Below are positions 10,162 to 18,407 of a DNA stretch of 50,059 nt, in pieces (position 1 is the stretch's first letter; the number at the start of each line of letters is the position of its first letter). Origin of the DNA: JARICQ01 sp964428475 (GTDB taxonomy: Bacteria > Bacillota > Clostridia > Tissierellales > Tissierellaceae); assembly GCA_964428475.1 (NCBI GenBank), contig CAYRYO010000009.1:1-50059 (forward strand). Reading direction: 5' to 3'. Under the pieces are notes generated by a model. It did no database searches. It saw nothing but the letters and a program-made list of their open reading frames with translations, and had not been told where the DNA came from. The translations under genes were made by a program, and so were the position numbers.

Positions 10162-10215
10162 ATATCTTATATAATTTTACCACAATAGCTAATTAAAAAG
10201 GGTTACAATATAATT

Positions 10216-10241
10216 AAAGTATAATATTTTAATTATACTTT
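10216..10241. repeat. Inverted repeat in the divergent intergenic region
   Basis: AAAGTATAAT and ATTATACTTT form a perfect 10-bp stem with a 6-nt loop. It lies between the minus-strand surface group and kal. Both arms contain TATAAT-like hexamers, so it could be an operator or overlapping -10 elements. No T-run makes it a clear terminator. Confidence 0.45.
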
Positions 10242-10351
10242 GTAATCAGAAAGTTGTCTATAAACTTTGAAAATATAATATATGCACTATAACTGATAAA
10301 GTTAATTTTGTAATCCATCTAAAGTATGACTGAAGAGATTATTGATACTAC

Positions 10352-10380
10352 TTGTTAGACACTTGTCAATATGCTATAAT
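10352..10380 (+). promoter_or_regulatory. SigA-type promoter of kal-kce
   Basis: TTGTTA, a 17-base spacer and a perfect TATAAT at 10375-10380. The predicted transcript would begin near 10387, 25 bases before the kal ATG. Confidence 0.75.
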
Positions 10381-10410
10381 ATATTCAAATATAAGTAGTG
10401 GAGGGATTTC

Positions 10411-10794
10411 ATGGAGAAGGTTATGATTAGATTAAGACTTAGTACTCAAGATGCACATTACGGTGGGAATCTAGTGGATGGTGCGAAGATGTTAGCTTTG
10501 TTTGGAGATGTTGCTACAGAGCTCTTAATAAGAAATGATGGAGATGAAGGATTATTTGTAGCATATGAAAATGTAGAGTTTACAGCTCCAGTTTATGCGG
10601 GAGATTTCATTGAAGCAGTAGGAGAAATCACTAAGGTTGGAAACAGCTCAAGAAAGATGAAGTTTGAAGCAAGAAAAGTAATAGTTCCAAGAACAGATAT
10701 AAGTGATTCAGCATGTGATGTGCTTGAAGAGCCAATAGTAGTTGCAAGAGCAGAGGGAACGTGTGTAGTGCCTAAGGATAAACAAAGAGGATAA
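10411..10794 (+). CDS. kal: 3-aminobutyryl-CoA ammonia-lyase
   Basis: Removes ammonia from L-3-aminobutyryl-CoA to give crotonyl-CoA in anaerobic lysine fermentation. It is a 127-residue hot-dog-fold protein, the size of known Kal. Recognisable stretches are STQDAHYGGNLVDGAKML, FGDVATELLIRNDGDEGLF, FTAPVYAGDFIEA and EGTCVVPKDKQRG. The start ATG has GTGGAGGG seven bases upstream. kce follows after 43 bases and shares a strong promoter with it. The usual partners kamA, kamDE and kdd are not in the window. Confidence 0.92.
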   Translation: MEKVMIRLRLSTQDAHYGGNLVDGAKMLALFGDVATELLIRNDGDEGLFVAYENVEFTAPVYAGDFIEAVGEITKVGNSSRKMKFEARKVIVPRTDISDSACDVLEEPIVVARAEGTCVVPKDKQRG

Positions 10795-10837
10795 GTTTAT
10801 CTGGGATATAGGATATATAAATTTAGGAGGTTGAGAT

Positions 10838-11659
10838 ATGGAAAAGTTGATTATTACCGCTGCTATTTGTGGGGCGGAAGTTACTAAGGACCATAGTCCT
10901 TATGTTCCTTATACAGTTGAAGAAATAGGTAGAGAAGCGGAGTCTGCTTACAAGGCTGGTGCTAGTATAATTCATCTTCATGTAAGAGAAGATGACGGAA
11001 CTCCTACTCAGGACAAGGCTAGATTCAAGGCATGTATGGATGAAATATACAAAAGATGCCCGGATGTAATTATCCAGCCTTCTACAGGTGGTGCTGTTGG
11101 AATGACTGATGAAGAAAGACTTCAGCCTACAGAGCTAGGGCCTGAGATGGCGACTCTTGATTGTGGTACTCTTAACTTTGGTGGAGATGAAGTATTTACA
11201 AATACAGAGAATACTATTAAAAACTTTGGTAGGCTTATGATAGAAAGAGGAGTTAAGCCAGAGATAGAAGTATTTGATAAAGGCATGATTGATTATGCAA
11301 TTGCATTTGAAAAGCAAGGCTTTATAAAGAAACCTATGCATTTTGACTTTGTACTTGGAGTTCAGATGACAGCTACTGCAAGGGATTTAGCTTTTATGGT
11401 AGACAGTATACCACAAGGGTCTACTTGGACTGTTGCAGGAGTTGGAAGGCATGAATTGCCTATGGCTATGATAGGAATGGCTATGGGAGGACATGTAAGA
11501 GTAGGATTTGAAGATAATATTTATCTTTCAAGAGGGGTTCTTGCAAAATCTAATGGCGAATTAGTTGAAAAGGTTGTTAGAGTTGCAAATGAAATGGGAC
11601 GTGAAATAGCAAGCCCAGATGAAGCAAGAGAAATACTAGGTCTTAAGAAAAGAGTGTAA
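10838..11659 (+). CDS. kce: 3-keto-5-aminohexanoate cleavage enzyme (BKACE family)
   Basis: Converts 5-amino-3-oxohexanoate plus acetyl-CoA into 3-aminobutyryl-CoA and acetoacetate. It has 273 residues with a TIM-barrel BKACE pattern. The metal-binding pair HLH is at residues 46-48 (IIHLHVREDDGTPTQ), followed by QPSTGGAVGMT, MHFDFVLGV and a glutamate in VRVGFEDN near 225. The ribosome site AGGAGG lies just before the ATG. Kal upstream uses its product, and the acetoacetate would be taken by the CoA-transferase encoded at 28619-29933. Other BKACE substrates are possible, but the neighbouring kal makes this assignment strong. Confidence 0.92.
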   Translation: MEKLIITAAICGAEVTKDHSPYVPYTVEEIGREAESAYKAGASIIHLHVREDDGTPTQDKARFKACMDEIYKRCPDVIIQPSTGGAVGMTDEERLQPTELGPEMATLDCGTLNFGGDEVFTNTENTIKNFGRLMIERGVKPEIEVFDKGMIDYAIAFEKQGFIKKPMHFDFVLGVQMTATARDLAFMVDSIPQGSTWTVAGVGRHELPMAMIGMAMGGHVRVGFEDNIYLSRGVLAKSNGELVEKVVRVANEMGREIASPDEAREILGLKKRV

Positions 11660-11662
11660 ACC

Positions 11663-11710
11663 AAGATGTCTAAATCTAATATATATTGGATTTAGACATC
11701 TTCATTTTTT
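11663..11710 (+). terminator. Intrinsic terminator of kal-kce
   Basis: AAGATGTCTAAATC pairs with GATTTAGACATCTT (14 bp, 12-nt loop) and is followed by CATTTTTT. It starts three bases after the kce stop codon. Confidence 0.88.
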
Positions 11711-11805
11711 AATAAATATAAAAAAGCTTGTTTATTTCTTTTTTTTGTAGGTAATAAATGAGAAATCTGATATAATAAGTAGTATAAAGGATTGGAGGAA
11801 TAGAA

Positions 11806-12663
11806 ATGTTGGTAACAGGAAAAGAAATATTATTAGATGCTCAAAAGAATGGATATGCGGTAGGAGCCTTCAATGTTAATAATATGGAGATAGTGCAGGC
11901 TATTGTAGAGGCTGCAGAGCAAACAAATTCTCCAGTTATACTTCAGGCTAGTCAAGGTGGACTTAAGTATGGGGGAGTAGAGTATATAGCAGCTCTTGGA
12001 AAATTAGCTGCTAGAAATGCAAAAGTGCCAGTTGCATTGCATTTGGATCATGGTACGGATTTTGAACAGATAATGCTTTGTATTAGACATGGATTTACTT
12101 CTGTAATGATAGATGCTTCTAAGTTTCCTCTAGAGGAAAATATAGCCTATACAAAAAAGGTAGTAGAAGTAGCGCATGCAGTTGGGGTATCTGTAGAGGC
12201 AGAGCTTGGTAAGATCGGTGGTACAGAAGATGATATAACTGTGGATGAAAGAGATGCTACATTTACTAATCCGGATGAGGCAGAGCGGTTTGTAAGAGAA
12301 ACGGGAGTAGATTCTCTAGCTATTGCTGTAGGTACTGCTCATGGAGTATATAAGGGAATTCCAAAGATAGAGTATGATATAATCAAAGAAATAAGGAGTA
12401 AAGTGGATGCTCCATTAGTGCTTCATGGATCATCTGGAGTACCAGAAGAATCAATTAAAAAAGCAGTGCCATTAGGAATAACCAAGATAAATATAGACAC
12501 AGATCTTAGAGTTGCATTTTCGGATGGTGTTAAAGATTTTCTAAATGAAAAACCAGATGAAATCGATCCAAGGAAAATACTAGGACCAGCAAAAGCTGCA
12601 ATGAAGGCAAAAATAATAGAAAAAATGAATATTTTTGGATCAGCAGGAAAGGCTTGGAAGTAA
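11806..12663 (+). CDS. fba: Class II fructose-1,6-bisphosphate aldolase
   Basis: Reversible cleavage of fructose-1,6-bisphosphate to DHAP and glyceraldehyde-3-phosphate in glycolysis and gluconeogenesis. It has 285 residues, matching the short FbaA class. Metal and substrate residues are visible in VALHLDHGTDFEQ, GTAHGVYKG, VLHGSSGVPEE and ITKINIDTDLR. The ATG is preceded by TGGAGGAAT. It is followed closely by transaldolase and glpX, a sugar-phosphate cluster that precedes rho, as in Bacillus. Confidence 0.95.
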   Translation: MLVTGKEILLDAQKNGYAVGAFNVNNMEIVQAIVEAAEQTNSPVILQASQGGLKYGGVEYIAALGKLAARNAKVPVALHLDHGTDFEQIMLCIRHGFTSVMIDASKFPLEENIAYTKKVVEVAHAVGVSVEAELGKIGGTEDDITVDERDATFTNPDEAERFVRETGVDSLAIAVGTAHGVYKGIPKIEYDIIKEIRSKVDAPLVLHGSSGVPEESIKKAVPLGITKINIDTDLRVAFSDGVKDFLNEKPDEIDPRKILGPAKAAMKAKIIEKMNIFGSAGKAWK

Positions 12664-12678
12664 GGAGAGAGTGATTAT

Positions 12679-13326
12679 ATGAAACTATTTATAGATACTG
12701 CAAATATTGATGAAATTAAAGAGATAAATGACTGGGGAGTAATATGTGGTGTAACTACAAATCCAAGTTTAATAGCAAAAGAAGGCAAAGTTTTCAAAGA
12801 CGTAGTTAAGGAAATTACAGATATAGTAGATGGTCCTATTAGTGCAGAAGTAATCTCTCTAAATTCAGAGGAGATGCTAGAAGAGGCTAGAGATTTAGCC
12901 AAGATTCACAAAAATATTATAATCAAGATTCCAATGACAAAAGAAGGGTTAAAGGCTGTAAAGGTCTTAAATAGTGAGGGAATAAGAACTAATGTAACCC
13001 TTATATTTTCAGCAAATCAGGCACTTTTAGCTGCTCGTGCAGGTGCAAGCTATGTAAGCCCTTTTGTTGGCAGACTAGATGATATAACAAATGAAGGAAT
13101 GGATATAGTAAGAGATATAGCTGATATTTTTGATATACATGGTATAGATTGTGAGATAATATCTGCAAGCATCAGGCATCCTATGCATGTATTAGATTCA
13201 GCCAAGGCTGGGGCTCACATAGCGACTATTCCCTACAAGGTATTTGATCAAATGTTAAAACATCCGCTTACAGATATAGGAATAGATAGGTTTTTGATGG
13301 ACTGGAAGGGCATAGAAAACAAATAG
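12679..13326 (+). CDS. tal: Transaldolase, short TalC/fructose-6-phosphate aldolase family
   Basis: Transfers a dihydroxyacetone unit between sugar phosphates in the non-oxidative pentose phosphate pathway. It is 215 residues, the short TalC/MipB form rather than the 320-residue TalB form. Motifs are MKLFIDTANIDEI, GVTTNPSLIAKEG, IIIKIPMTKEGL with the expected Schiff-base lysine, TLIFSANQALLAARAGASYVSPFVGR and SIRHPMHV. Spacing to fba is 15 bases and to glpX 11 bases, so it sits mid-operon. Fructose-6-phosphate aldolase activity cannot be excluded, but transaldolase is the usual function in Firmicutes. Confidence 0.92.
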   Translation: MKLFIDTANIDEIKEINDWGVICGVTTNPSLIAKEGKVFKDVVKEITDIVDGPISAEVISLNSEEMLEEARDLAKIHKNIIIKIPMTKEGLKAVKVLNSEGIRTNVTLIFSANQALLAARAGASYVSPFVGRLDDITNEGMDIVRDIADIFDIHGIDCEIISASIRHPMHVLDSAKAGAHIATIPYKVFDQMLKHPLTDIGIDRFLMDWKGIENK

Positions 13327-13337
13327 GGAGTGATAAG

Positions 13338-14306
13338 ATGGATAGAAATTTATCGTTAAATCTAGCAAGAGTAACAGAAGCCGCAGCATTAGCAAGTGCA
13401 AAGTGGATGGGTAGAGGAGATAAAAATGCAGCAGATCAAGCAGCTGTAGATGGTATGAGAAGGATGTTTGATACTCTAAACATCGATGGCACTGTTGTAA
13501 TTGGTGAGGGTGAGATGGATGAAGCTCCTATGCTTTATATTGGGGAGCAAATAGGTAAAGGCGAGGAAAATAGCTTGAAAGTGGATATTGCAGTTGATCC
13601 ATTGGATGGAACCAGGTCTGTTGCAAATGGACTTCCAAACGCTCTTTCAGTAGTAGCTATAGCACCAAAAGGTTGCCTTCTTCATGCACCAGATACTTAT
13701 ATGAAGAAAATAGCAGTAGGACCCAAGGCGAAGGGCTGTGTAGATATCAATGCAAGTGTAGAAGAAAATATAAAAAATGTAGCCAAGGCTCTTGAAAAAG
13801 AAGTATCTGATGTAACTGTAATAGTGCTTGATAGGCCTAGACACGATGATTTAATAAAAGAAATCAGAAGAGTTGGAGCCAGAATCAAGATGATTAGTGA
13901 TGGTGATGTACTAGGTGCTATATCTACATGCTTTGATTATTCAGGAGTAGATATGATGATGGGAATTGGCGGAGCACCAGAGGGTGTTATTGCAGCTGCA
14001 GCACTTAAGTGTATAGATGGCGAACATCAAGGTATTCTTTATCCTGTAACAGATGAACAAAAAAAGAGATGTATTGATATGGGTGCAGACTGTGAAAAGG
14101 TATATTATCTTGATGATTTGGTAAAAGGAGATGAAGTGCTTTTTGCAGCTACAGGTGTTTCATATGGTGAGCTTTTAGATGGTGTCAAATTTAATGAGCA
14201 CAATACTGCAACGACTCATTCGCTTGTACTTCGTTCAGAAACAGGTACCATTAGATTTATAGAATCCACTCATAAATTAGATAAAAAACCAAAGTATGCA
14301 AAATAA
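13338..14306 (+). CDS. glpX: Class II fructose-1,6-bisphosphatase
   Basis: Gluconeogenic hydrolysis of fructose-1,6-bisphosphate to fructose-6-phosphate. It has 322 residues and the GlpX layout: GRGDKNAADQAAVDGMR near the start, GEGEMDEAPMLYIGE, the metal-site DPLDGTRSVANG, ISDGDVLGAI and GIGGAPEGV. It lies between transaldolase and rho in the same orientation. fba and glpX in one cluster give both directions of the triose/hexose step. Confidence 0.95.
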   Translation: MDRNLSLNLARVTEAAALASAKWMGRGDKNAADQAAVDGMRRMFDTLNIDGTVVIGEGEMDEAPMLYIGEQIGKGEENSLKVDIAVDPLDGTRSVANGLPNALSVVAIAPKGCLLHAPDTYMKKIAVGPKAKGCVDINASVEENIKNVAKALEKEVSDVTVIVLDRPRHDDLIKEIRRVGARIKMISDGDVLGAISTCFDYSGVDMMMGIGGAPEGVIAAAALKCIDGEHQGILYPVTDEQKKRCIDMGADCEKVYYLDDLVKGDEVLFAATGVSYGELLDGVKFNEHNTATTHSLVLRSETGTIRFIESTHKLDKKPKYAK

Positions 14307-14321
14307 ATTTATAAAAGAAAA

Positions 14322-14345
14322 TGCGACAGAATATAGTCTGTCGCA
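14322..14345 (+). promoter_or_regulatory. Hairpin in the rho leader
   Basis: TGCGACAG and CTGTCGCA form a perfect 8-bp stem with an 8-nt loop, 35 bases before the rho start. There is no proper T-run, so it is not a canonical terminator. It could be a weak attenuator or processing site between glpX and rho. Confidence 0.5.
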
Positions 14346-14380
14346 AATCTTCTTTACAATCAGCAGGAGGTGTTAAAAGT

Positions 14381-15724
14381 TTGAATGAAACTGAATTATC
14401 GAAGAAGAAATTAGTAGACTTGAGAGAAATAGCCAAGTCGCTCAATATACCAAGTCCCTATAAATACAAAAAAGAAGAACTTATTAAAATCATATCAAGT
14501 GGAAAATCTCCAGATCAAACTCAAGACATACAAATAGATAAAAGTTCAAATGAAATAGATATGGATGATCTTCCAAGTAAGGTTACTGAAGAAATAGAAA
14601 ATATGGATGAAATAAATCTAGCGGGTGGAATACTTGAAATTCATCAGGATGGGTATGGATTTTTAAGATCTGATAATTATTTGTCTGGAGAAGAAGATAT
14701 CTATATGTCACCTTCTCAAATTAGAAGATTTAAACTTAAGACAGGAGACAAGGTATATGGAGTAACTAGGGATCCGAATGCTGGTGAAAGATATAATGCT
14801 CTCTTATATATAAAATCTGTAAATGATATGAATCCAGAATTAGCAACAAAAAGACCGAATTTTGATAGTCTAACTCCAATATATCCTCAAGAAAGGCTCA
14901 GACTTGAGACAAGCAAAGATGAACTTGCGAGCAGAATGATTGATCTTATATCCCCGATTGGAAGAGGTCAAAGGGGGATGATAGTGTCACCACCAAAAGC
15001 TGGTAAGACATCTCTTTTGAAAATGGTAGCTAATGCCATATCTAAAAATCATCCCGAAGTAGAGATAATAGTTCTTTTGATAGATGAAAGACCAGAGGAA
15101 GTTACAGATATGAAAAGATCTGTAAGGGGAGATGTAGTGTATTCTACATTTGATGAACTTCCCCAGCATCATACAAAGGTAGCAGAAATTGTACTTGAAA
15201 GAGCAAAAAGACTTGTGGAACATGGCAAAGATGTGGTAGTATTGTTGGATAGTATCACAAGACTTGCTAGGGCTTACAATTTAACTATTCCTGCAAGTGG
15301 TAGAACTCTTTCTGGAGGGCTAGATCCAGGAGCCCTGCACAAGCCCAAGCGTTTTTTTGGTGCAGCTAGAAAGTTAGAAGAAGGTGGATCTCTTACTATT
15401 TTAGCTACAGCCCTTATTGATACTGGAAGTAGAATGGATGATGTAATATTTGAAGAGTTTAAGGGAACTGGAAATATGGAAATACATTTAGATAGGAAAC
15501 TTTCTGAAAAGAGGATATTCCCAGCCATAGAAGTAAGTAGATCCAGCACTAGAAAAGAAGAACTTCTATTATCTAAAATAGAATTAGAGACCATTTGGAA
15601 TATTAGAAAGGCTATGAATAATTCTCCAAATCAAGAAGTAACAGAAACTCTAATTAAAAACTTAATGAAAACAGATAATAATGATGAGTTTATAGATAAT
15701 ATGAAAAATAAACTTAGGTTTTAG
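14381..15724 (+). CDS. rho: Transcription termination factor Rho
   Basis: Hexameric RNA helicase that ends Rho-dependent transcription. TTG 14381 is chosen because CAGGAGGTG lies just upstream and the product then starts at the Rho N-domain (NETELSKKKLVDLREIAKSLNI). That gives 447 residues. A cold-shock-like RNA-binding region follows (GGILEIHQDGYGFLRS). Next come the ATPase core with P-loop SPPKAGKTSLL, Walker B VVVLLDSITRLARAYN, and the Q/R-loop region ASGRTLSGGLDPGALHKPKRFFGAARK. An upstream in-frame ATG at 14321 overlaps the leader hairpin and has no ribosome site. Confidence 0.95.
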   Translation: MNETELSKKKLVDLREIAKSLNIPSPYKYKKEELIKIISSGKSPDQTQDIQIDKSSNEIDMDDLPSKVTEEIENMDEINLAGGILEIHQDGYGFLRSDNYLSGEEDIYMSPSQIRRFKLKTGDKVYGVTRDPNAGERYNALLYIKSVNDMNPELATKRPNFDSLTPIYPQERLRLETSKDELASRMIDLISPIGRGQRGMIVSPPKAGKTSLLKMVANAISKNHPEVEIIVLLIDERPEEVTDMKRSVRGDVVYSTFDELPQHHTKVAEIVLERAKRLVEHGKDVVVLLDSITRLARAYNLTIPASGRTLSGGLDPGALHKPKRFFGAARKLEEGGSLTILATALIDTGSRMDDVIFEEFKGTGNMEIHLDRKLSEKRIFPAIEVSRSSTRKEELLLSKIELETIWNIRKAMNNSPNQEVTETLIKNLMKTDNNDEFIDNMKNKLRF

Positions 15725-15725
15725 C

Positions 15726-15754
15726 TTGAAAACAAATATATAATATGCTATAAT
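15726..15754 (+). promoter_or_regulatory. SigA-type promoter of rpmE
   Basis: TTGAAA, 17-base spacer, perfect TATAAT at 15749-15754, immediately after the rho stop codon. Confidence 0.75.
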
Positions 15755-15819
15755 TTAATGGTTGAAATATGTTAAATAAGTTTTTAGTATATATTAGCAG
15801 TCGGAAAGAGGTGAAATCA

Positions 15820-16020
15820 ATGAAAGCAAACATTCATCCAGATTATAAAGAGGCTACTGTAAAATGTGCCTGTGGAAATACATTTACAACTGGTTCTGTT
15901 AAAGATGAATTAAAAGTAGAGGTTTGTTCAGAATGTCATCCATTTTATACAGGACGTCAAAAATTTGCTGAACGTGGTGGACGTATTGAAAAATTCAAGA
16001 AAAAATACAATATGGATTAA
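15820..16020 (+). CDS. rpmE: 50S ribosomal protein L31, zinc-binding (C+) type
   Basis: Ribosomal large-subunit protein L31, 66 residues. The start ATG 15820 has AAAGAGGTG upstream. An in-frame ATG at 15769 would add an unrelated 17-residue extension and is rejected. The zinc ligands of the C+ form are present as CAC (residues 16-18) and CSEC (37-40). The protein ends in ERGGRIEKFKKKYNMD, as in other L31 proteins. It has its own promoter and terminator. Confidence 0.96.
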   Translation: MKANIHPDYKEATVKCACGNTFTTGSVKDELKVEVCSECHPFYTGRQKFAERGGRIEKFKKKYNMD

Positions 16021-16035
16021 TTTCTTGAGTAGACT

Positions 16036-16070
16036 AGGTTAGTTGCAAAAGCATCTAACCTTTATTTTTT
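16036..16070 (+). terminator. Intrinsic terminator of rpmE
   Basis: AGGTTAG-T-TGC, loop AAAA, GCA-T-CTAACCT, followed by TTATTTTTT. It ends about 13 bases before the yqhQ start. Confidence 0.82.
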
Positions 16071-16082
16071 AGGGGTGAGTAG

Positions 16083-17033
16083 ATGAAGATTAAGGATTTA
16101 AATAGAGTTCCTGTTCATATGACCAGTATTGGAGGTCAAGCTCTAATAGAAGGAATAATGATGCGAGGACCAAAGGAGACAGCTATCGCTGTTAGAAAAC
16201 CAGATGGCGAAACAGAGCTTAAAGTAGAAAAGTTAAATACTCTAGGTATGAGGCACAAGATATTTACACTACCCTTTTTAAGAGGTGTAGTAGGTCTTGT
16301 AGAAGCTATGACTATAGGAACCAAAGCACTTATGTATTCTGCAGAGTTTTTTGAAGAAGATCAAGAGGTCAGTGCTAAGGAGACTTTCACGCAAAAAATA
16401 TTTAAAGATAAGGCCGAAGATGTTGAAATGATATTTGCTGTTATTATGTCAGTGGTCTTAGCAGTGGGAATATTTATGATACTTCCTACTATTTTAACTA
16501 ATTTTATAAAAGGCAAGATATCTAATTCTATAGTTTTAAACTTGATTGAAGGTGGAGTTAGGATAGCTATATTTTTAATATATATAGTAAGTGTATCAAA
16601 ACTTGAAGATATAAAGAGAGTATTTGAGTATCACGGGGCAGAACACAAGACTATACATTGCTATGAAAATGGAGAAGAATTAACTGTAGAAAATGTAAAG
16701 AAATATCCTATACTACATCCCAGATGCGGTACTAGTTTTTTATTTATGGTTATGGTAGTGAGTATATTGGTGCTTTCTTTCTTTGGATGGCCAAATCCAC
16801 TTCAAAGACTTTTAGTTAGAGTGCTTATGTTTCCTGTAATTGCGGGGATAGCTTATGAGATAAATAAATTGATAGGAAAAAGCAATTCACACCTTGCATA
16901 TTATCTATCATATCCAGGCCTAATGATACAAAAATGGGCTACAGTTAAGGAACCGGATGCATCTCAAATTCAAGTAGCTATAGAGGCATTAGAAGCTGTA
17001 CTCACAGAGGATAAAGAGGAAGATAAATGGTAA
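16083..17033 (+). CDS. yqhQ: DUF1385 membrane protein, YqhQ family
   Basis: Conserved membrane protein of unproven function, 316 residues. Family signatures are GGQALIEGIMMRGPKETA near residue 20, FLRGVVGLVEAM and the histidine-rich YHGAEHKTIHCYENGE, followed by HPRCGTSFLFMVMVVS. Four or five hydrophobic helices lie between about 115 and 270. The conserved HxxEHK and HPRC motifs suggest a metal site, but that is inference. It overlaps prmC by seven bases, so the two are translationally coupled. The order rpmE-yqhQ-prmC-prfA is common in clostridia. Confidence 0.9.
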   Translation: MKIKDLNRVPVHMTSIGGQALIEGIMMRGPKETAIAVRKPDGETELKVEKLNTLGMRHKIFTLPFLRGVVGLVEAMTIGTKALMYSAEFFEEDQEVSAKETFTQKIFKDKAEDVEMIFAVIMSVVLAVGIFMILPTILTNFIKGKISNSIVLNLIEGGVRIAIFLIYIVSVSKLEDIKRVFEYHGAEHKTIHCYENGEELTVENVKKYPILHPRCGTSFLFMVMVVSILVLSFFGWPNPLQRLLVRVLMFPVIAGIAYEINKLIGKSNSHLAYYLSYPGLMIQKWATVKEPDASQIQVAIEALEAVLTEDKEEDKW

Positions 17034-17863
17034 GGATAAATGATCTTTTGAGAAGTTCTAATATAGAGATAAATGAATCTATTTTAATCATCTCAAAACT
17101 TCTAGATGTAGATAAGACTTATATCTTCACCTATGGAGACAGAGAAGTTTCTGACTCCATAGGTGAGGAATTTTTAAGGCTTACATATAAAAGGCAAAGT
17201 GGCTATCCCATTCAGTACATACTTGGTGAAAAGGAGTTTATGGGGATAGATTTTATGGTTGAAGATGGAGTTTTGATACCAAGGGCAGACACTGAAACTC
17301 TAGTAGAATATATAATAAAGTATATAGAAAGACAATACAAAGGTGAAGACCTTAGAGTATTGGATTTAGGCTTTGGAAGTGGTGCTATTTCTCTTAGCAT
17401 TGCATATTATTGTAAAAATGCAAATGTATATGGAGTAGATATATCAGAAGATGCATATAGAATTGCAAATACAAACAAAGATAGATTGGGTCTTGAAAAG
17501 GCAGTATTTTTAAAAGGAAATTTATTTAAAGCTTTAGAAACAAATAATATAGATGGAAAATTTAATATAATAGTTTCCAATCCACCCTACATAGAAAGTA
17601 ATGTAATAGACACCTTAGATATAGGAGTAAAAGAATTTGAACCTAGGATTGCATTAGATGGTGGAAGAGATGGACTTGACTTTTATAGAGAGATTTCATT
17701 TGGAGCTAGGGATTATTTAGCCCCAAATGGACTTTTAATATATGAAATAGGCTACAATCAAGGAGAAAGTGTAAAAGAAATGTTTGAAAATAATGGATTT
17801 AGGGATATAAGTATATTAAAGGATTTATCTGGAAACGATAGGGTAGTTCTTGGTTTTCGATAG
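17027..17863 (+). CDS. prmC: Peptide chain release factor N5-glutamine methyltransferase
   Basis: Methylates the glutamine of the GGQ motif in release factors, using S-adenosylmethionine. It has 278 residues. The N-terminal helical domain contains RLTYKRQSGYPIQYILGEKEFMG. The Rossmann SAM site reads VLDLGFGSGAISLSIA (the usual T is F here), and the catalytic motif is VSNPPYIES. The neighbouring prfA encodes its substrate RF1, separated by the two chromate-transporter genes. The ATG overlaps the end of yqhQ. Confidence 0.95.
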   Translation: MVRINDLLRSSNIEINESILIISKLLDVDKTYIFTYGDREVSDSIGEEFLRLTYKRQSGYPIQYILGEKEFMGIDFMVEDGVLIPRADTETLVEYIIKYIERQYKGEDLRVLDLGFGSGAISLSIAYYCKNANVYGVDISEDAYRIANTNKDRLGLEKAVFLKGNLFKALETNNIDGKFNIIVSNPPYIESNVIDTLDIGVKEFEPRIALDGGRDGLDFYREISFGARDYLAPNGLLIYEIGYNQGESVKEMFENNGFRDISILKDLSGNDRVVLGFR

Positions 17864-17875
17864 GTGGTGATTTTT

Positions 17876-18394
17876 GTGATATTGATAATGAAATTATTTG
17901 CATCCTTTTTCAAAATAGGAGCATTTAGTTTTGGTGGAGGATATGCTATGCTTCCATTGATAGAAGAAGAAATAATAGCACATGGTTGGCTTACTACCAA
18001 GGAATTTATAGATATACTAGCGATTGCAGAAATGACTCCAGGGCCCATAGCCATTAATTCTGCAACTTTTTTGGGATATAAGCTTGCAGGCGTATTAGGA
18101 TCTATTACAGCAACATTTGCAGTTGTACTTCCTTCATTTATAGTTATGAGTTTGATAGTTCACTTTGTGGTTAAATTTAAAAACTCACCCTATGTAGGAT
18201 GGATATTTGCAGGTATTAGGCCTATAGTGCTTGGACTTATAGGAGCTGCAGCTGTTACTGTGGGGAAAAATGCTTTTATAGATATAAAGAGTGTTTTAAT
18301 AGCAATGATAATTTTTTATGCAGTCTCATTTAAAAAGTTAAATCCTATTTTTAGTATATTATTAGCAGGAATCATGGGTATTGTTATTTACTGA
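17876..18394 (+). CDS. chrA: Chromate transporter family protein, first short CHR half
   Basis: One half of a two-gene CHR transporter, 172 residues from GTG 17876. AGGTGG lies upstream of that start, and the earlier GTGs at 17864/17867 would overlap the ribosome site. Motifs are FFKIGAFSFGGGYAMLPLIEEE and AEMTPGPIAINSATFLGY, followed by five or six hydrophobic helices. The gene next door is a homologous second half. Short CHR pairs are thought to work as heterodimers. The physiological anion is often not chromate and cannot be told from sequence. Confidence 0.9.
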   Translation: MILIMKLFASFFKIGAFSFGGGYAMLPLIEEEIIAHGWLTTKEFIDILAIAEMTPGPIAINSATFLGYKLAGVLGSITATFAVVLPSFIVMSLIVHFVVKFKNSPYVGWIFAGIRPIVLGLIGAAAVTVGKNAFIDIKSVLIAMIIFYAVSFKKLNPIFSILLAGIMGIVIY

Positions 18395-18407
18395 AAGGAG
18401 TGAAGAG

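Noticed and set aside
15769..15819. Extended L31 start adding 17 residues
   Set aside because: The internal ATG 15820 has the ribosome site and gives the standard L31 N-terminus.
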